A stretch of DNA of 60,000 nt from Polytrichum commune (lineage: Eukaryota; Streptophyta; Polytrichopsida; Polytrichales; Polytrichaceae), in contig OX485806.1 of assembly GCA_950295325.1 (NCBI GenBank), forward strand, positions 18,168,001 to 18,228,000, in the 5' to 3' direction. The position numbers and the translations under genes were made by a program. Shown piece after piece: positions 49,301 through 60,000 of the stretch. Each line of letters starts with the position of its first letter. The stretch's first letter is position 1. The notes below the pieces were generated by a model. That model was given only the letters and a program-made list of their open reading frames with translations. It had not been told where the DNA came from and did not search any database.

Positions 49301-50199
49301 AGACCCTTCTGCTGGTTCCCAAAAAACCCTTTCCGATGTTCTCGCCATGTTGCACGCTCCTCTTCTGCCTACGAACGTCCCTGCTACCATCCCACAAGGG
49401 ATCTCAGAACCTAAAATCTAATCCAACCATGTCTTTATGGGCATTATGTCAAACACAAGGAGATACTGACAAACAATTCAAAGAACAAGAAAAAGGAAAT
49501 GCCAAAAGTTGTGGTTGATGTGTGCCAGAATTCTGAGTTGCTGAAATAGTGCAGGGATGACCGTGAAAGTACTGAAGTAAGAGCGCTAAATGCCTTGTGG
49601 AGGTGCGTCCAGAATATGAACTTGGACGCATTTGGATCATTTGTAGTTGAAGGATCTGGCAGTTGAAAATAGTAGCTTGTAGCCCATGCACTTCTTGTAG
49701 TGCTGCATCTCCACAACCGTGAGACTCCCGAATCGAGCCTCCCAACTTGGCCATGCTCAACGAGTGAATCATCATGATTAAACTTTATCCTCATTGTGAA
49801 CCTTCATTCAAGAAATTAAACTTTCTTTCAATGATCTATCTTGCTCAGAATGAGCCACCCTGCCCCTCAAACCCAAGAAATCTGCACCTTCTTCTTGATC
49901 TCCCACCTAATTTCCCCGTTCGAAATTACATACTCCATTTAGATTCAATTCAATTCAGATTCAGCCTTGATGCATGGTGGGTGACACGTTCCGGAGACGA
50001 CGGAAAGGAAGATGCAGTACTCCAAGATGTAAATGAGCTACAAACTGTGATGACGTTGATCTGCCTTCGATCCAGTGGTCAGGTTGATGGAAGATCCGCC
50101 GTACAAGCCTGCAAGACATAGGAGCTGTGGTGTTTGATAACACCCATCACTGGACCACTATTCACCGAAAAACATTCCAACACGGAGACTAGACACGTT
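46309..50199. other. Intergenic, no gene recognised
   Basis: Less AT-rich in places (49130-50120), with overlapping frames on both strands, but no domain or splice-compatible exon series I can support. A non-coding transcript cannot be excluded. Confidence 0.4.
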
Positions 50200-50239
50200 C
50201 ACAGCCAAGTTTCCTCTGCCAATGCCGTGGTGGCTCTCA

Positions 50240-51290
50240 AAAATCACCACATACGTAGAGTTCCTGTAATGCAGCAGGAGTTACCGACAAAATGACTTCT
50301 CACTCACTATACAATCTATCCTGTCGAAACAAGATTAAATTCATGGTTTTGTTGGGCATCCACCTACTCTACCGGGAAATAGCCTGAAAGATCAACCTCT
50401 AGAACGAGAGCTACATGAATGCAACTGATACTATGGGCATTCCGAGTCCACAAACTACATCTCTGATATCTCTGCCGGTCTGATGAAAAAGGATTTACTT
50501 AGTTTAGCTCAAGTCCAGCCTCTCACAGCTCAAATGTTCTACGCCAACTACACCGAAGAAAGTCTGAAAACTGTACTCAAGAAGACACTCTAATGTAGCA
50601 CAAGAGTCTAAGCTGTGATGATCAGTCTACAACCTTTAACCCTAGAGAAAGGCCGAAGTAGGAATGCAGACTTCAAACTTATCCTTGGTATCCATCTATC
50701 TAACTCAATCGACACTCGAACTTGTTATGAAGCTGGAGTGGGAGTTCTCACAAGACACCACATATACGGGGTCTGTAGTGCAGGAGTTACTGAAAAAATC
50801 TTATTGCACTCATTCCATCGAAACACGAAGGAATTCATGTTTTGTGAAGCATCCACCCCTCCCGAGAAACTATAGGGGAAATAATCTCAACGACTGTACG
50901 AATGTGACTTATTTTACTATGGGCATTCCAAATCCACTTGAACATATATATCGCTACTCATAAGATTGCACGACTTCGATGTGATCGAGAATCGATGGAC
51001 CCTTCCTGGCTTCACAAGACGGGGAAGGTCTTTTACCTTAGCTCACATGTTCATCAACACAGACTACACCGAACGACGAAGGTCTAGAATCTGCATTCAA
51101 GAACACAACAGAATTTCATACTAGAGGCCAAGCTTAAGTGATCAGGATTCACTCTACGATCTCTTAACCCTAGAGACGGGCGGAACTCGTGTCAAGACTT
51201 AGACTTATCCTCGGCATCTCGACTCTATCCCTATCTCTCTATCTCGATCACCACTCGAACTTGGTTTGAAGTTGGAATGGGAGATGAATA
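50240..51290. repeat. ~525-bp tandem duplication upstream of the hairpin locus
   Basis: Successive blocks repeat at a spacing of 518-540 bp: CCACATACGTAGAGTTCCTG (50241) with CCACATATACGGGGTCTGTA (50759), TTAACCCTAGAG (about 50636 and 51162), and CACTCGAACTTG (about 50713 and 51252). The copies are diverged and non-coding. Confidence 0.7.
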
Positions 51291-51297
51291 TATAGAG
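51286..51297 (+). promoter_or_regulatory. Possible TATA box for the hairpin transcript
   Basis: GAATATATAGAG lies at the end of the tandem duplication, where the copies stop matching. A Pol II start would fall near 51320, about 350 bp upstream of the first hairpin. Motif evidence only. Confidence 0.35.
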
Positions 51298-51619
51298 GGT
51301 TACCCCTGCACCCAGCATTAAAGACCTGGCGTGCATGCTGTGAGGCATGAGGAGTGCCTGGATGAATGCGGGGAATAACGAGAGAGATCCAAACACAGGC
51401 GAGGCAAGTAGGAGAGCTGTGATTGCAAACTTATATATTAGTCCAACTGTATCATCATCATCTACAGCTAGTGGAAACTAACTACCACGAGCACCCATGT
51501 TGGCGATCGAGCACTACCTTACCTTACTTGGAGCAGGCACGATGGCGGTATGCAGGTAGAAATGAGAGTGCGTGCAGACGCTTGGCATTGATTAATGCAA
51601 GCTTCGCACCTGGGTAAAT

Positions 51620-51643
51620 GTAGTAGTAGTAGTAGTAGTAGTA
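51620..51643. repeat. (TAG)n microsatellite
   Basis: Seven to eight TAG units, just upstream of the first long hairpin. Confidence 0.9.
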
Positions 51644-51664
51644 ACAGCAGTGGCCCATCATCAA

Positions 51665-51796
51665 CACAAGGGCCCTGAACTTCATTACCACTGTCCTATA
51701 TCTAGGAGCGGTGTAGATGGAGCCACTGGTGATACTGGTGCATCTATGTAATTCCTACATATTGGGGCAGTGTTGATGAACTTTAGGGCCCTGTGG
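51665..51796 (+). ncRNA. Candidate MIRNA-like hairpin 1
   Basis: Arms 51665-51720 and 51741-51796 pair over about 55 positions with a 20-nt loop. The base is CACAAGGGCCCTGAAC against GTTTAGGGCCCTGTG-type sequence and the tip is GTGTAGATG against CATCTATGT. Many non-identical positions are G:U pairs on the plus strand, which favours plus-strand transcription. Total length (~132 nt), small bulges and short loop fit plant miRNA precursors. The mature miRNA is not recognised. Confidence 0.5.
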
Positions 51797-51902
51797 CGGG
51801 AGAAAGGGGGGTGTAGGTACTAGGTAGTAGTGGGCGTGGGTTTAGGCCCGGGGGGGGGGCAACTGGTAACCGGTGACTTGAACCGGTTAACCTGCAGTGA
51901 GA

Positions 51903-52037
51903 CAAGGGGGCCCTGAGCTCATCACCTCACCTCTGTTCAGTATCTAGGACCTGTGTAGATGGCACGACTACTGCAAGTGGTACATCTATGCATATCCTAG
52001 ATATTGGGAGAGGGGTGGTGAACTTTAGGGCCCCTTG
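51903..52037 (+). ncRNA. Candidate MIRNA-like hairpin 2
   Basis: A second foldback, homologous to hairpin 1 in both arms. Arms 51903-51962 and 51981-52037 share CCCTGAGCTCATCACC against GGTGGTGAACTTTAGGG, CAGTATCTAGGA against TCCTAGATATTG, and TGTGTAGATG against CATCTATGCA, around an 18-nt loop. Stem pairing is kept although the two hairpins differ at many positions, which suggests selection on structure. Confidence 0.5.
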
Positions 52038-54094
52038 AGGGGGCGGCAAGAGGCGTGTAGGGTAGTGGTGGTGGGCAGTAGGAGGTGACTATCCCGAAAA
52101 TTCTTGGGGTGTAGGTCATTGAGTGCCTTCTCATAACGTTACGTCACGTTCTTGGGGTGTGGTCATATGGTGTAAGTTATTCACTGCCAGCCCTAGTGTT
52201 AACCCTAGAAAACTGGAACCATTGACCCCCACAACAAGGGCTTAGGGCCCTTGTAGGAGCTCACTAGAAGCAAACATGGGTCTAAATGAGAACGGTGCAA
52301 AAATGGCCAAACTAACATTAAAACTGTGTCATATATTAGACCTGCTCACAAGGGACAAGTCATAATCATTTTGACATTAGAAATGTGTCCCTTGTGATCC
52401 TGCAATGTCATTTTGGTCATTTTTTGGTCCGGGGTTTCGTTTAGACCCACATAATTTGCATGTACTAAGCTTAGGGCCATGATATTGCATACAAGAGCAC
52501 TTAATTCATTCTTGGCGCGTTGGCTTTGGCCTCCTCCCTCAAAAGCGAAAGAAAAAAATACATAGAAGAAGATCATGTGACCCAGCCTTCCTTTATTCAG
52601 CAGCTCAACATCGTGTGCATGCTAGCTCAAGAACGTGCAATATGGCCCGTTATATCTCGGTGGTCGACGCAGGTTCTCAGTTGGTAAGTGGAGAGCTGTG
52701 TTCGTGTGTGTCAGCTCACATCATACCCACTTCGTTGGGTTGAGTTGCAAAGGGGCAGCTTACAAACTTCACTACTAGTTTAGGATGAGAAGCTACGCTA
52801 TACTTGAAGCAAGCATTTGAAATCGCCGCTGCTTGTCCACCGTTCTGTGATTAATTACTTTCTCCAAACGTGAATGCAAGTTCATCTCCCACTATCGATC
52901 GTCACGACTCTTGCGTGCAGTGCTTACTCTTAAATATTAACTAGTGTTGAAGTCATCGTGGTACCCACACTTGAGATTCAAATGTCACGAACCCTAACTA
53001 CTAGTGATCATCACAGTAACGAGATCATCGCCACGAAACCTCAAACACTTTGAAACTTCAGCCTCTTAGGCTCTTATTAGACCTCTGGGAGTTAATGTAT
53101 TGAGTAGATTCATAACTCGCAACTACAGTGAAAAAATCTTGCTTCTTCATCCACGGCCTTTAACCACCGCCATGGAAACAGCAACTTGACATTCTAAGGG
53201 ATATGGCTCACCGCACATAAGAGTGGCATGTGCACAAGAAAACAAAAGTTTCAACCCCAAAAAGAACTCATTCCCCTAGCTGGCCGGTAGATTAGGCGGG
53301 CCTCAGAATTGTTTTCCACCAGAAACTGAAAAAGCAGAGAATTTTCATGTGCTCGGCTGATCAGGCGGCAACAACAAATTCGAGGCAAGACAATATACTT
53401 CAAAATTGGTGCATTGCGCTACAGGTTCAAAGTAATTAGTATCTGCAAGTACAATATAGGTCCAATGTGGTGATCCTGATGAGTTTTGGCGGAGGGCAGA
53501 AAAGTTAGCAGCAAAGGATACTTGACAAGCCACTTGGCGGGGTTCAGTATATGGCTTGGCATTGTGGAGCCAGGCTCCATTTTTGGAAATAATTGTTTGT
53601 AGACTAGATTCGGCAAGAGTACGTACTGCTACGGTCAGCTACCACACTGGGCTGAATCCACTATCTACCGCTCCGCAAGCCGGCAAGGTTATCTCACCTA
53701 GGAAGTAGGGGCTAAACGTAGCCGATCAACTGTTTGCGCAAACATGTAAAACCTACTAATAAGTAGTGGACTCCGTAGTGGACTTTGAGGAGACTAAATT
53801 TGAGAGCATATTGAGGAGTCTAATATTACCGGCCGATCGCAAAAAGAGATCCACATTTTCTCCGGTCATGATGAGCAGGAGGCTACAGCAACCGTCATGG
53901 CCATGGCGCAGGATCACCATGATCATGGGTTGGTTATTTGCACAAGAGCGGAGTAAAAATAGGATGGGTAGGCTGTGTCAGAGCACTACTGTCCCAGTAA
54001 AATAGGTGAGGGAGGGTTAGTGATGAGCCTAAAAAAAGCCAACCAAATATTCTTTAGGCTGCATATCTTTTTGATGAGTTCACTGATCATTCTA
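52038..54094. other. Intergenic, no gene recognised
   Basis: Mixed-composition sequence with no coding or RNA gene I can support. It may include the 3' part of the hairpin transcript. Confidence 0.4.
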
Positions 54095-55085
54095 TAAGCA
54101 CATCATCTGGTGGATGGAAAGGACGGAAGCCCCTTATTCTTCGAATCTGGGGCTCAAACGTGTGACTCGACGTGATGTTTCAAATTAGGACCTGGTAATA
54201 AGTTAACCCTCTAATTAGCAGGCTTGGAACTTCTAATTTGGAGCATCGACATGCCACAAGTTTCCTCCATTTTTAGCATTTACTAGCGGCGCCTGGATTG
54301 TTTTTGACTTGTGCGATTCTGGAGAGGGGAGTTACTAACTTACCTGGTCAAGCTTGGTGTGATTTTCCTGTGTGATTCACCCGACCTTAAACCCCAAGTG
54401 CTAAACCCACCCCACTGACCATCTAAAGATCATCTGATGGATGGAAAGGTCAGAGCCCTTATATATCCGTCGAATCTGGGGTGAAATGCGTGATGTGAAG
54501 TGTCAAATTAGGATCTGGTAATAAGTTAAACCCCTACTTAGTAGAATTAGAACTTCTAATGTGGATATATGGACATGGCACACGTCTCCTTTTTTAGCAT
54601 TTAGTAAACGGCGCCTGGAATGTCTCTGACTATCTTCGGAATGTGATTCCGAAGCTGGGGTTTACTTACTTACCTATTCAAGCTTGGTGTGATTTTGCCT
54701 GTGTAATTTACATGACGTGGAAGCTCAAGGCTTAAGCCCACCCCACTGATGATCTATAGATTATATGGTGGATGGATCTGATGGATGGAAAGGTTAGAGC
54801 CCTTATATATCCGTAGAATCTGAGGAGCAAACGTGTGACGTGAAGTGTCAAATTCGGATGTGGTAATTAGTTAGACCCCTGATTAGTAGGATTGGAACTT
54901 TTAATTTTGATCTATGGACACAGCACAAGTTTCCTTCTTTTTAAGCATTTATTTACAGCGCCTGGAATGTTTCTTGACTTGTGTGATTCGGAAGAGGGGA
55001 TTTCTTTACCCGATCAAGCTCTGAGTAAATTTAAGTGTGCTTTACATGACCTTGAACCCTAATTTACCCTAACCCACCCAACCCT
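54095..55085. repeat. Three tandem ~335-bp units
   Basis: GATGGAAAGG occurs at 54113, 54440 and 54784. It is followed each time by AGCCCTTAT-like, GAATCTGGGG-like, GTGTCAAATT, GGCGCCTGGA-like and CAAGCTTGGTGTGATTTT-like blocks in the same order. Spacings are 327 and 344 bp. The units are diverged and non-coding. Confidence 0.85.
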
Positions 55086-57727
55086 GTACATGTAAATGGG
55101 TCCAAATGGGGCTGAAATTCAGGGTGTTTAGAATAATCTTCATGAGATTGAAGCCATTAGTTAGCAAACGTGCATGGAACATGTTTTCTCTAAAAATGTT
55201 GGGCTGGGATTTATTCGAGGAAAATGGATCCCAAAGCATGATTCCATAAATCAACTTAAGATATCTACAGCTGCAGTCTCCGTGGAAGTGGAAATGTTGC
55301 TGCATTCATGACCATGTCATTCCACGGGAAAACTTCTTCTTCCACCCAAAATCTAAATCTGTACCCTGCAGCTCCAGTGTCATTTTCAGAGCCCTGGAAG
55401 CATTTCTTGCACCTTAGCACCCATAGCTTTCAATCAATGAGCGATCCCTCCAGAGTCCCTGCAATGCACTCGGCCTCACCACAAAATTTGTTGAATCCTT
55501 TCCCACTTTGCGTGTCCTGCAGACTGCATGCACCCATGTGATCATTCATTCTCTGGGAGTGGAAGGGATGTAGAATGGCATGGTTGCTAACTCCTATTGT
55601 GGGCACTTCCAATTCCTCAGATATTTCTGGCCGGTTGTATTGAATTGGGGCTTGAATGTCCCATCCATGATCCTGTTAGCAATTGCGAATCATGAAGTAG
55701 TATATATACGCTTGTTTCAAGTTTCAGGTTTGGAGGTGAGATGTAGCAGTTACAAGAAATCAAGGTGAGCTCTTTCTTTCTCTTTAAAATGATCACGTAG
55801 GCCCTCCCAATAATGTTAACTAATGGACGTAGTATATTGGTGTCTATGTGTTGAGCACCTAGTCCAATCAAATGTTAACATGTGTCTTTTTTAAGTGTCT
55901 TCTCTTAACTACAAGCTTTGTCATATATCACTCAAATATAGAGTAGATAGACCCATTTCCAATCACCCCCCCCTCCCCCAATCTTAATATATAGAGTCCC
56001 CTAAAGCTATGGAACTTCCACAAATGTAGCCATCTCATTCGGCATGAGAAAATAGTAATCTAAAAGGGCATGGATTTGGGTTCCTTGAAAAGGATTTTGT
56101 AATTTAAGTTTTCATCTCCGAGTTATTGGAAATAAGTTGACCTATGCTGTGAATATGAGTTGGGAGAGAACCTTGTCTTTGGAATTTCATATTAATTTCA
56201 AAATTTGAAGTTAAAGTGTGATTTTTTTTTTTTGTTGAACATTGTGATATCAATATCCAAAATGGTGAAATATTGCTCATGTATCACACATGTACTACAC
56301 ATATGCGAAATTGCTTAAGTTATCGGAAACGGGTTTGTCGACTCTAGGTGTTTGATTAAGAAGAGTGACCACATAAGGCCCACACACCTTATGTCGCAAA
56401 TGGAGAGTTGGCTAGGAGACCGCCACAAAACATGATGTCCATGAGATTGAAGATCAAATCCTTCCTTCCTTCCAGATTTTTTATGCAAGTGGATTCACGG
56501 GGCGATCACACCCCCTAACATTTTGTAACCACGTTCAATAATGGGGTATTTAATGAGGGGATATTTATGCACCTCTCAATATTTTATCCCGCCCTATTTG
56601 CAGATATAAAGCTACTTTGACGTATTTTTTAGCACCCTATATTTATTTGTAATCATTTAGAGGTGCTAATTTTGGCACTATGTTTTTTTTATAAATCATA
56701 CAAGTACCAAATAGTGGACGGAATACTATAGCATTGCAAAATCGACTATGTGAGCAACAAACATTCCATACCATCCATCTTGTCATTCAATTGGTTTCAA
56801 TTAGTTATACCAATCCTAAACCATTCAAAGTACCATTCAAAACACAACCAATAACATTTGGGTACTAGTTAAAGGGTTATCAATGAACTTGGAGATCATC
56901 ACAAAATATACAAGCTAACATAGACAAGTTGTAAACACGGATAGAACAAAACAAGAATTACAATATGTTTTGATAAGACATAGAAATTTACACAACTACC
57001 TACTTCAAAAAAAAATGCATTCAAATACAAGAAAGCTAAATACGAAAGCCATAATTATTGTATTGATCCTATTACACACTTTTAGGAGGATCCAATATTA
57101 TCTATAACCCTATTATTTTTCTATTGATTACTAAAATGAACGAATTATTCATCACCCTATTTTACATATAATCATGTAGGGGACATATTTCCAATGCTAT
57201 AATAGATCTAACAAATTTATATTTTTTACCCTCAACGAATTAAATTGATCCTTTTTTTTTTTATCTCACGTGGTTTCTAAATTCCGATAGTCACCTCCCC
57301 AAGAGTGGATTGTCATAACTTGGGCTACAAGAACGTTTGTCTGATGAGATCTTAAAGTCCTCAAAGTATCGCCCCCACGATTTTAGTTGATTTTGGTATT
57401 CTAATATTTTTGGAAACATTCAAGAAAGTTAATGTAGATTAGAAAAAACAGATAAGAAACATGCATTTCAAAAAGACTTACTTTAATTTTTCCTTTTTGG
57501 GTAACTCTTATAAATCATCAAAGTGTACTGCAACATTGGGTCTTTTGGTATCACATAGGGGCGTCTACAAATGTTGGATTGTTAGATGAAAACCAACTCT
57601 ATTATGCATACGAGTCTTCCATTAAACAAGGGTATTGTTCATCTATTATGGAACACTTCTTACACCACCTTGTTATGTAAGTAGATCTTAGATTAGTCAT
57701 TATGATTGCCCAAAGTTGGTGCTCTTC
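55086..57727. other. Intergenic, no gene recognised
   Basis: AT-rich, especially after 55780. Short frames at 55069-55871 on both strands overlap each other and show no domain. Confidence 0.45.
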
Positions 57728-57730
57728 TTA

Positions 57731-58070
57731 GGGCTCATCCATGGGGTCTCAAGTTCTAAGATTAGTTCACTTGAGTCTATTTGTGCAATCTCAGCCATTG
57801 AGAGCATGGAAGTTGGGCTTACCATTTCACATGGGGTCCCAAGTCCTAAGACCCAAGTATGACATGGATGCCTACATGGTAATAAATTTTGGAGGTGAGG
57901 CTTGGGACAAAAAACTAGACCCAACTCGCAACACAAGTCTTGAGTTTTTTTGTCATAAAAACTATACTTTAAATAAGCTCTTCAGGCTCAAAAGTTGAGA
58001 CTTTGCCTCCAAGTTGGGACTTGTTGACATGAGTGGGACTGGGGACTTGAGACCCCATGTAAACCTACCC
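57731..58070. mobile_element. Tourist-like MITE with TTA target duplication
   Basis: A 340-bp element beginning GGGCTCATCCATGGGGTCTC. Its right end in reverse complement is GGGTAGGTTTACATGGGGTC then TCAAGTC. Flanked by TTA on both sides (57728-57730 and 58071-58073), the PIF/Harbinger pattern. Repeated AAGTCCT/AAGTTCT motifs fill the interior. Non-coding. Confidence 0.75.
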
Positions 58071-58073
58071 TTA

Positions 58074-58741
58074 ACCCCTTCTTCCATCCTTCGTACACCA
58101 CCATGATTGGGCGAGGTGGTGCTATTTTGTACATTAAGTTGCATATGATTAGTGGCCTTTATCTTTGGCTTACTTAATGCACCGTCACACTCACTTGTTC
58201 ACACTTTTAAGGATGAAATACATGGGAGGCTTTAAGGCAACTACTCAATAGTCATGCATCTCAATGGCAAGAGGGCATTACCTATCGACCATGAGTGTAT
58301 TTTTCAATCATCCAAGATACAAAAATATGGATGTTAATTTTTAAAGTTGTATGACACTAGAATTAGCTTCTAAGGTCATGAATTAGTCTAGTCCAAGGTT
58401 ATTGAGTTGAATCACCCACAAACCTAATGTCAACATGGGTCAAGTTTCTATGTTATATGGATGAGAGGTACAATCCACTCTTGATAAGTGTTACGCCAAT
58501 AATTGTTAAAATTGCATACGTGTTAAATAAAAAGTTTGCTCCCTAAAAAACCTCCAAAAAATACACTAGTAAGTGTTAACTATTAACTTAGACAATTTAG
58601 AAAAATTACAGTCCCCTCTTCAATGAATTCATCTCAATAATTGTTAAATTGGATGAAAGTGATGCTACAAAATTTTATTACTTGGATGAAGTTATTGTTA
58701 CATGCATACATCATGCACACAATCACTTTTAAATGTATAGT
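58074..58741. other. Intergenic, no gene recognised
   Basis: AT-rich spacer between two elements; nothing recognised. Confidence 0.4.
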
Positions 58742-59359
58742 GGGAGCAAGCACGGTCAAGTGTACGGAAAAGTGCTCCGGTATATTAAAACCATAAATTG
58801 TTTTTAGTCAGACTTCTAGAAGTAGTGACAAATCATTGTTTAAATTGGATTTATTTCATGGTGCCCTTTATTGTTGTGTTAGATACTCAAATATAGAATA
58901 TCAAGATGAGATCTTCAAAACTTATCATTAAAAGTATTGCTTAAAAGGTGAAGGCTAATTATGGTTTTGGATGTAGATTTGATGACCTTAAATATTTTGA
59001 CGTTGGATTTTTTTTTTCATGTTCCTTGAATCCAATTTAAACTTGAGGGCACCATTACAAAATCAATAGAAAAACATAAATTTAATGTAACTTGATCATG
59101 TTTTAAACAAATTCTAGACAATTGCGTGACTGCTCAATATATCCACTTGCACACTACTTGCACCATCTTCCAAAATATGTAGACTTTTCTTGAAAAACAA
59201 TTTGGCAACATAAATTGCTTGGCTTTGTAGATCAATGTGTTTTTCCAAATGTTTATGGGTTTTCCCTTCACATAATTCAAAATTAGTATATAGTTTTGAA
59301 ATAGTTTCACTTAAACCTAGTAGGGTAATGGAGTTGAGTACTTGACCGTGCTTGCGCCC
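58742..59359. mobile_element. TIR element with 4-bp TSD, copy 2
   Basis: A 618-bp element. The left end GGGAGCAAGCACGGTCAAGT and the right end (reverse complement GGGCGCAAGCACGGTCAAGT) form the TIR. TAGT flanks both sides (58738-58741 and 59360-59363). It is related along its whole length to 44357-44969. Non-coding. Confidence 0.85.
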
Positions 59360-59376
59360 TAGTAGGTTAGATTTTT

Positions 59377-59873
59377 TTGCTCAAAGTTATTGCATCAACA
59401 ATCATGAATTGTTGGAAACATATATGTATTCTTTTGAGGGTTTTTGACAATATGGAAGTAGAGGAGGCAATCATGAGAGATAGAGAAACTCATGAAGCAA
59501 TACATAGGAAAGAGTTGGAAGAAATTACTACCAAATTAGAACAACTGGCATTGGTATCTAAAGAGAGTGAAAGTGAGCCCACTATGAATGCACATGAGTT
59601 CATCAATTATGAAATGAAATGATTAAAACAATCCCTACATACCTAATGTGGAGGAAATTGTAAGCATGCTTGATGGAGGAGGTGATGCAGGTGACAATGA
59701 ACCCATTGAAGAAGTTGACTATGTGCAAATTAATGATGTGTTGATAGATAGAGTAGGATTCAAGGATGCTAAAAGTGCATTAGTAACCTTCAAACAAAAT
59801 TTGAAGTAAAGACCTACTGATGTTACACCTTTCATCCAAAGCATTTGAACATTTCAAAAAGAAATAAGATCTT
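59377..59873 (+). pseudogene. Pogo/Tigger-like transposase C-terminal fragment
   Basis: The readable pieces resemble the end of a pogo-type (Tc1/mariner superfamily) transposase. ASTIMNCWKHICIL matches the conserved TI-x-NCW segment after the DDE domain. An acidic tail follows with EEIVSMLDGGG, EEVDYVQIND, KDAKSALVTFKQNL and TDVTPFIQS. The reading frame shifts near 59625-59640 and has stops after about 59806 and 59845. The catalytic DDE part and the DNA-binding part are missing, so this is a dead fragment. It starts just after a TIR element. Confidence 0.5.
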
Positions 59874-60000
59874 GGTGTGCACAAGAATCTCATTAAACCA
59901 TTATAGATTCATTCTTTCATTATGCTTAAATGTATAGTGACATTTATTCCTTACATATTTTCATCCTTTATTTTTATAAGTTAAAAAAAAATTCAAAGTC

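Noticed and set aside
49134-50143. Overlapping frames on both strands, possible gene
   Set aside because: No domain, no consistent splice sites and equally open frames on both strands. Left as intergenic.
51300-51370. Possible third hairpin just after the TATA-like motif
   Set aside because: The arms align poorly, without an extended stem, unlike the two hairpins downstream.

Overview
The window looks like nuclear DNA of a land plant. It carries a spliced eS27 ribosomal protein gene, a spliced TRS120-type TRAPPII subunit gene closely matching the plant form, an F-box/kelch-type gene and a nuclear tRNA-Glu. Genes are sparse (about one per 15 kb). The spaces are AT-rich and crowded with short inverted-repeat elements. 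The few-intron TRS120 gene hints at a non-flowering plant such as a moss, liverwort, lycophyte or fern, but I cannot name the species.

Layout. 1-3.5 kb: repeats. 3.6-7.2 kb: F-box/kelch gene (+) with a long intron carrying a GA microsatellite and a tandemly repeated 3' region. 7.2-10.6 kb: no gene. 10.7-12.3 kb: four-exon eS27 gene (-), with a MITE upstream of its promoter. 13.1-17.3 kb: MITE and a broken RNase H-like gene (-). 18.7 kb: tRNA-Glu(UUC). 19.6-23.9 kb: three-exon TRS120 gene (-) with an intron duplication that copies a splice acceptor. 24-30.9 kb: MITEs and a 101-nt hairpin. 31.0-35.1 kb: a 4-kb element with short terminal inverted repeats (TIRs) that encodes a decayed tyrosine recombinase of Crypton/DUF3504 type. 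36-40 kb: a second copy of a MITE with an 8-bp target duplication, a 254-bp MITE, a 1.1-kb foldback palindrome, and further MITEs. 44-46.3 kb: a 4-bp-TSD element, a pogo/Lemi-like element and an LTR/primer-binding-site remnant. 50.2-52.1 kb: a ~525-bp tandem duplication, a TATA box, then two homologous long hairpins resembling a tandem MIRNA locus. 54.1-55.1 kb: three ~335-bp tandem units. 57.7-59.9 kb: a Tourist-like MITE, a second 4-bp-TSD element and a pogo-like transposase tail.

The three protein genes are unrelated housekeeping or regulatory genes: translation, Golgi/post-Golgi trafficking and SCF-dependent protein turnover. The most interesting material is non-genic: the tyrosine-recombinase element, since Cryptons are best known from fungi, animals and stramenopiles; the paired hairpins at 51.66-52.04 kb; and the large palindrome whose symmetry runs 69 bp past its apparent element ends.

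All exon boundaries, TIRs and target duplications were read by eye. No alignment, folding or database search was run.
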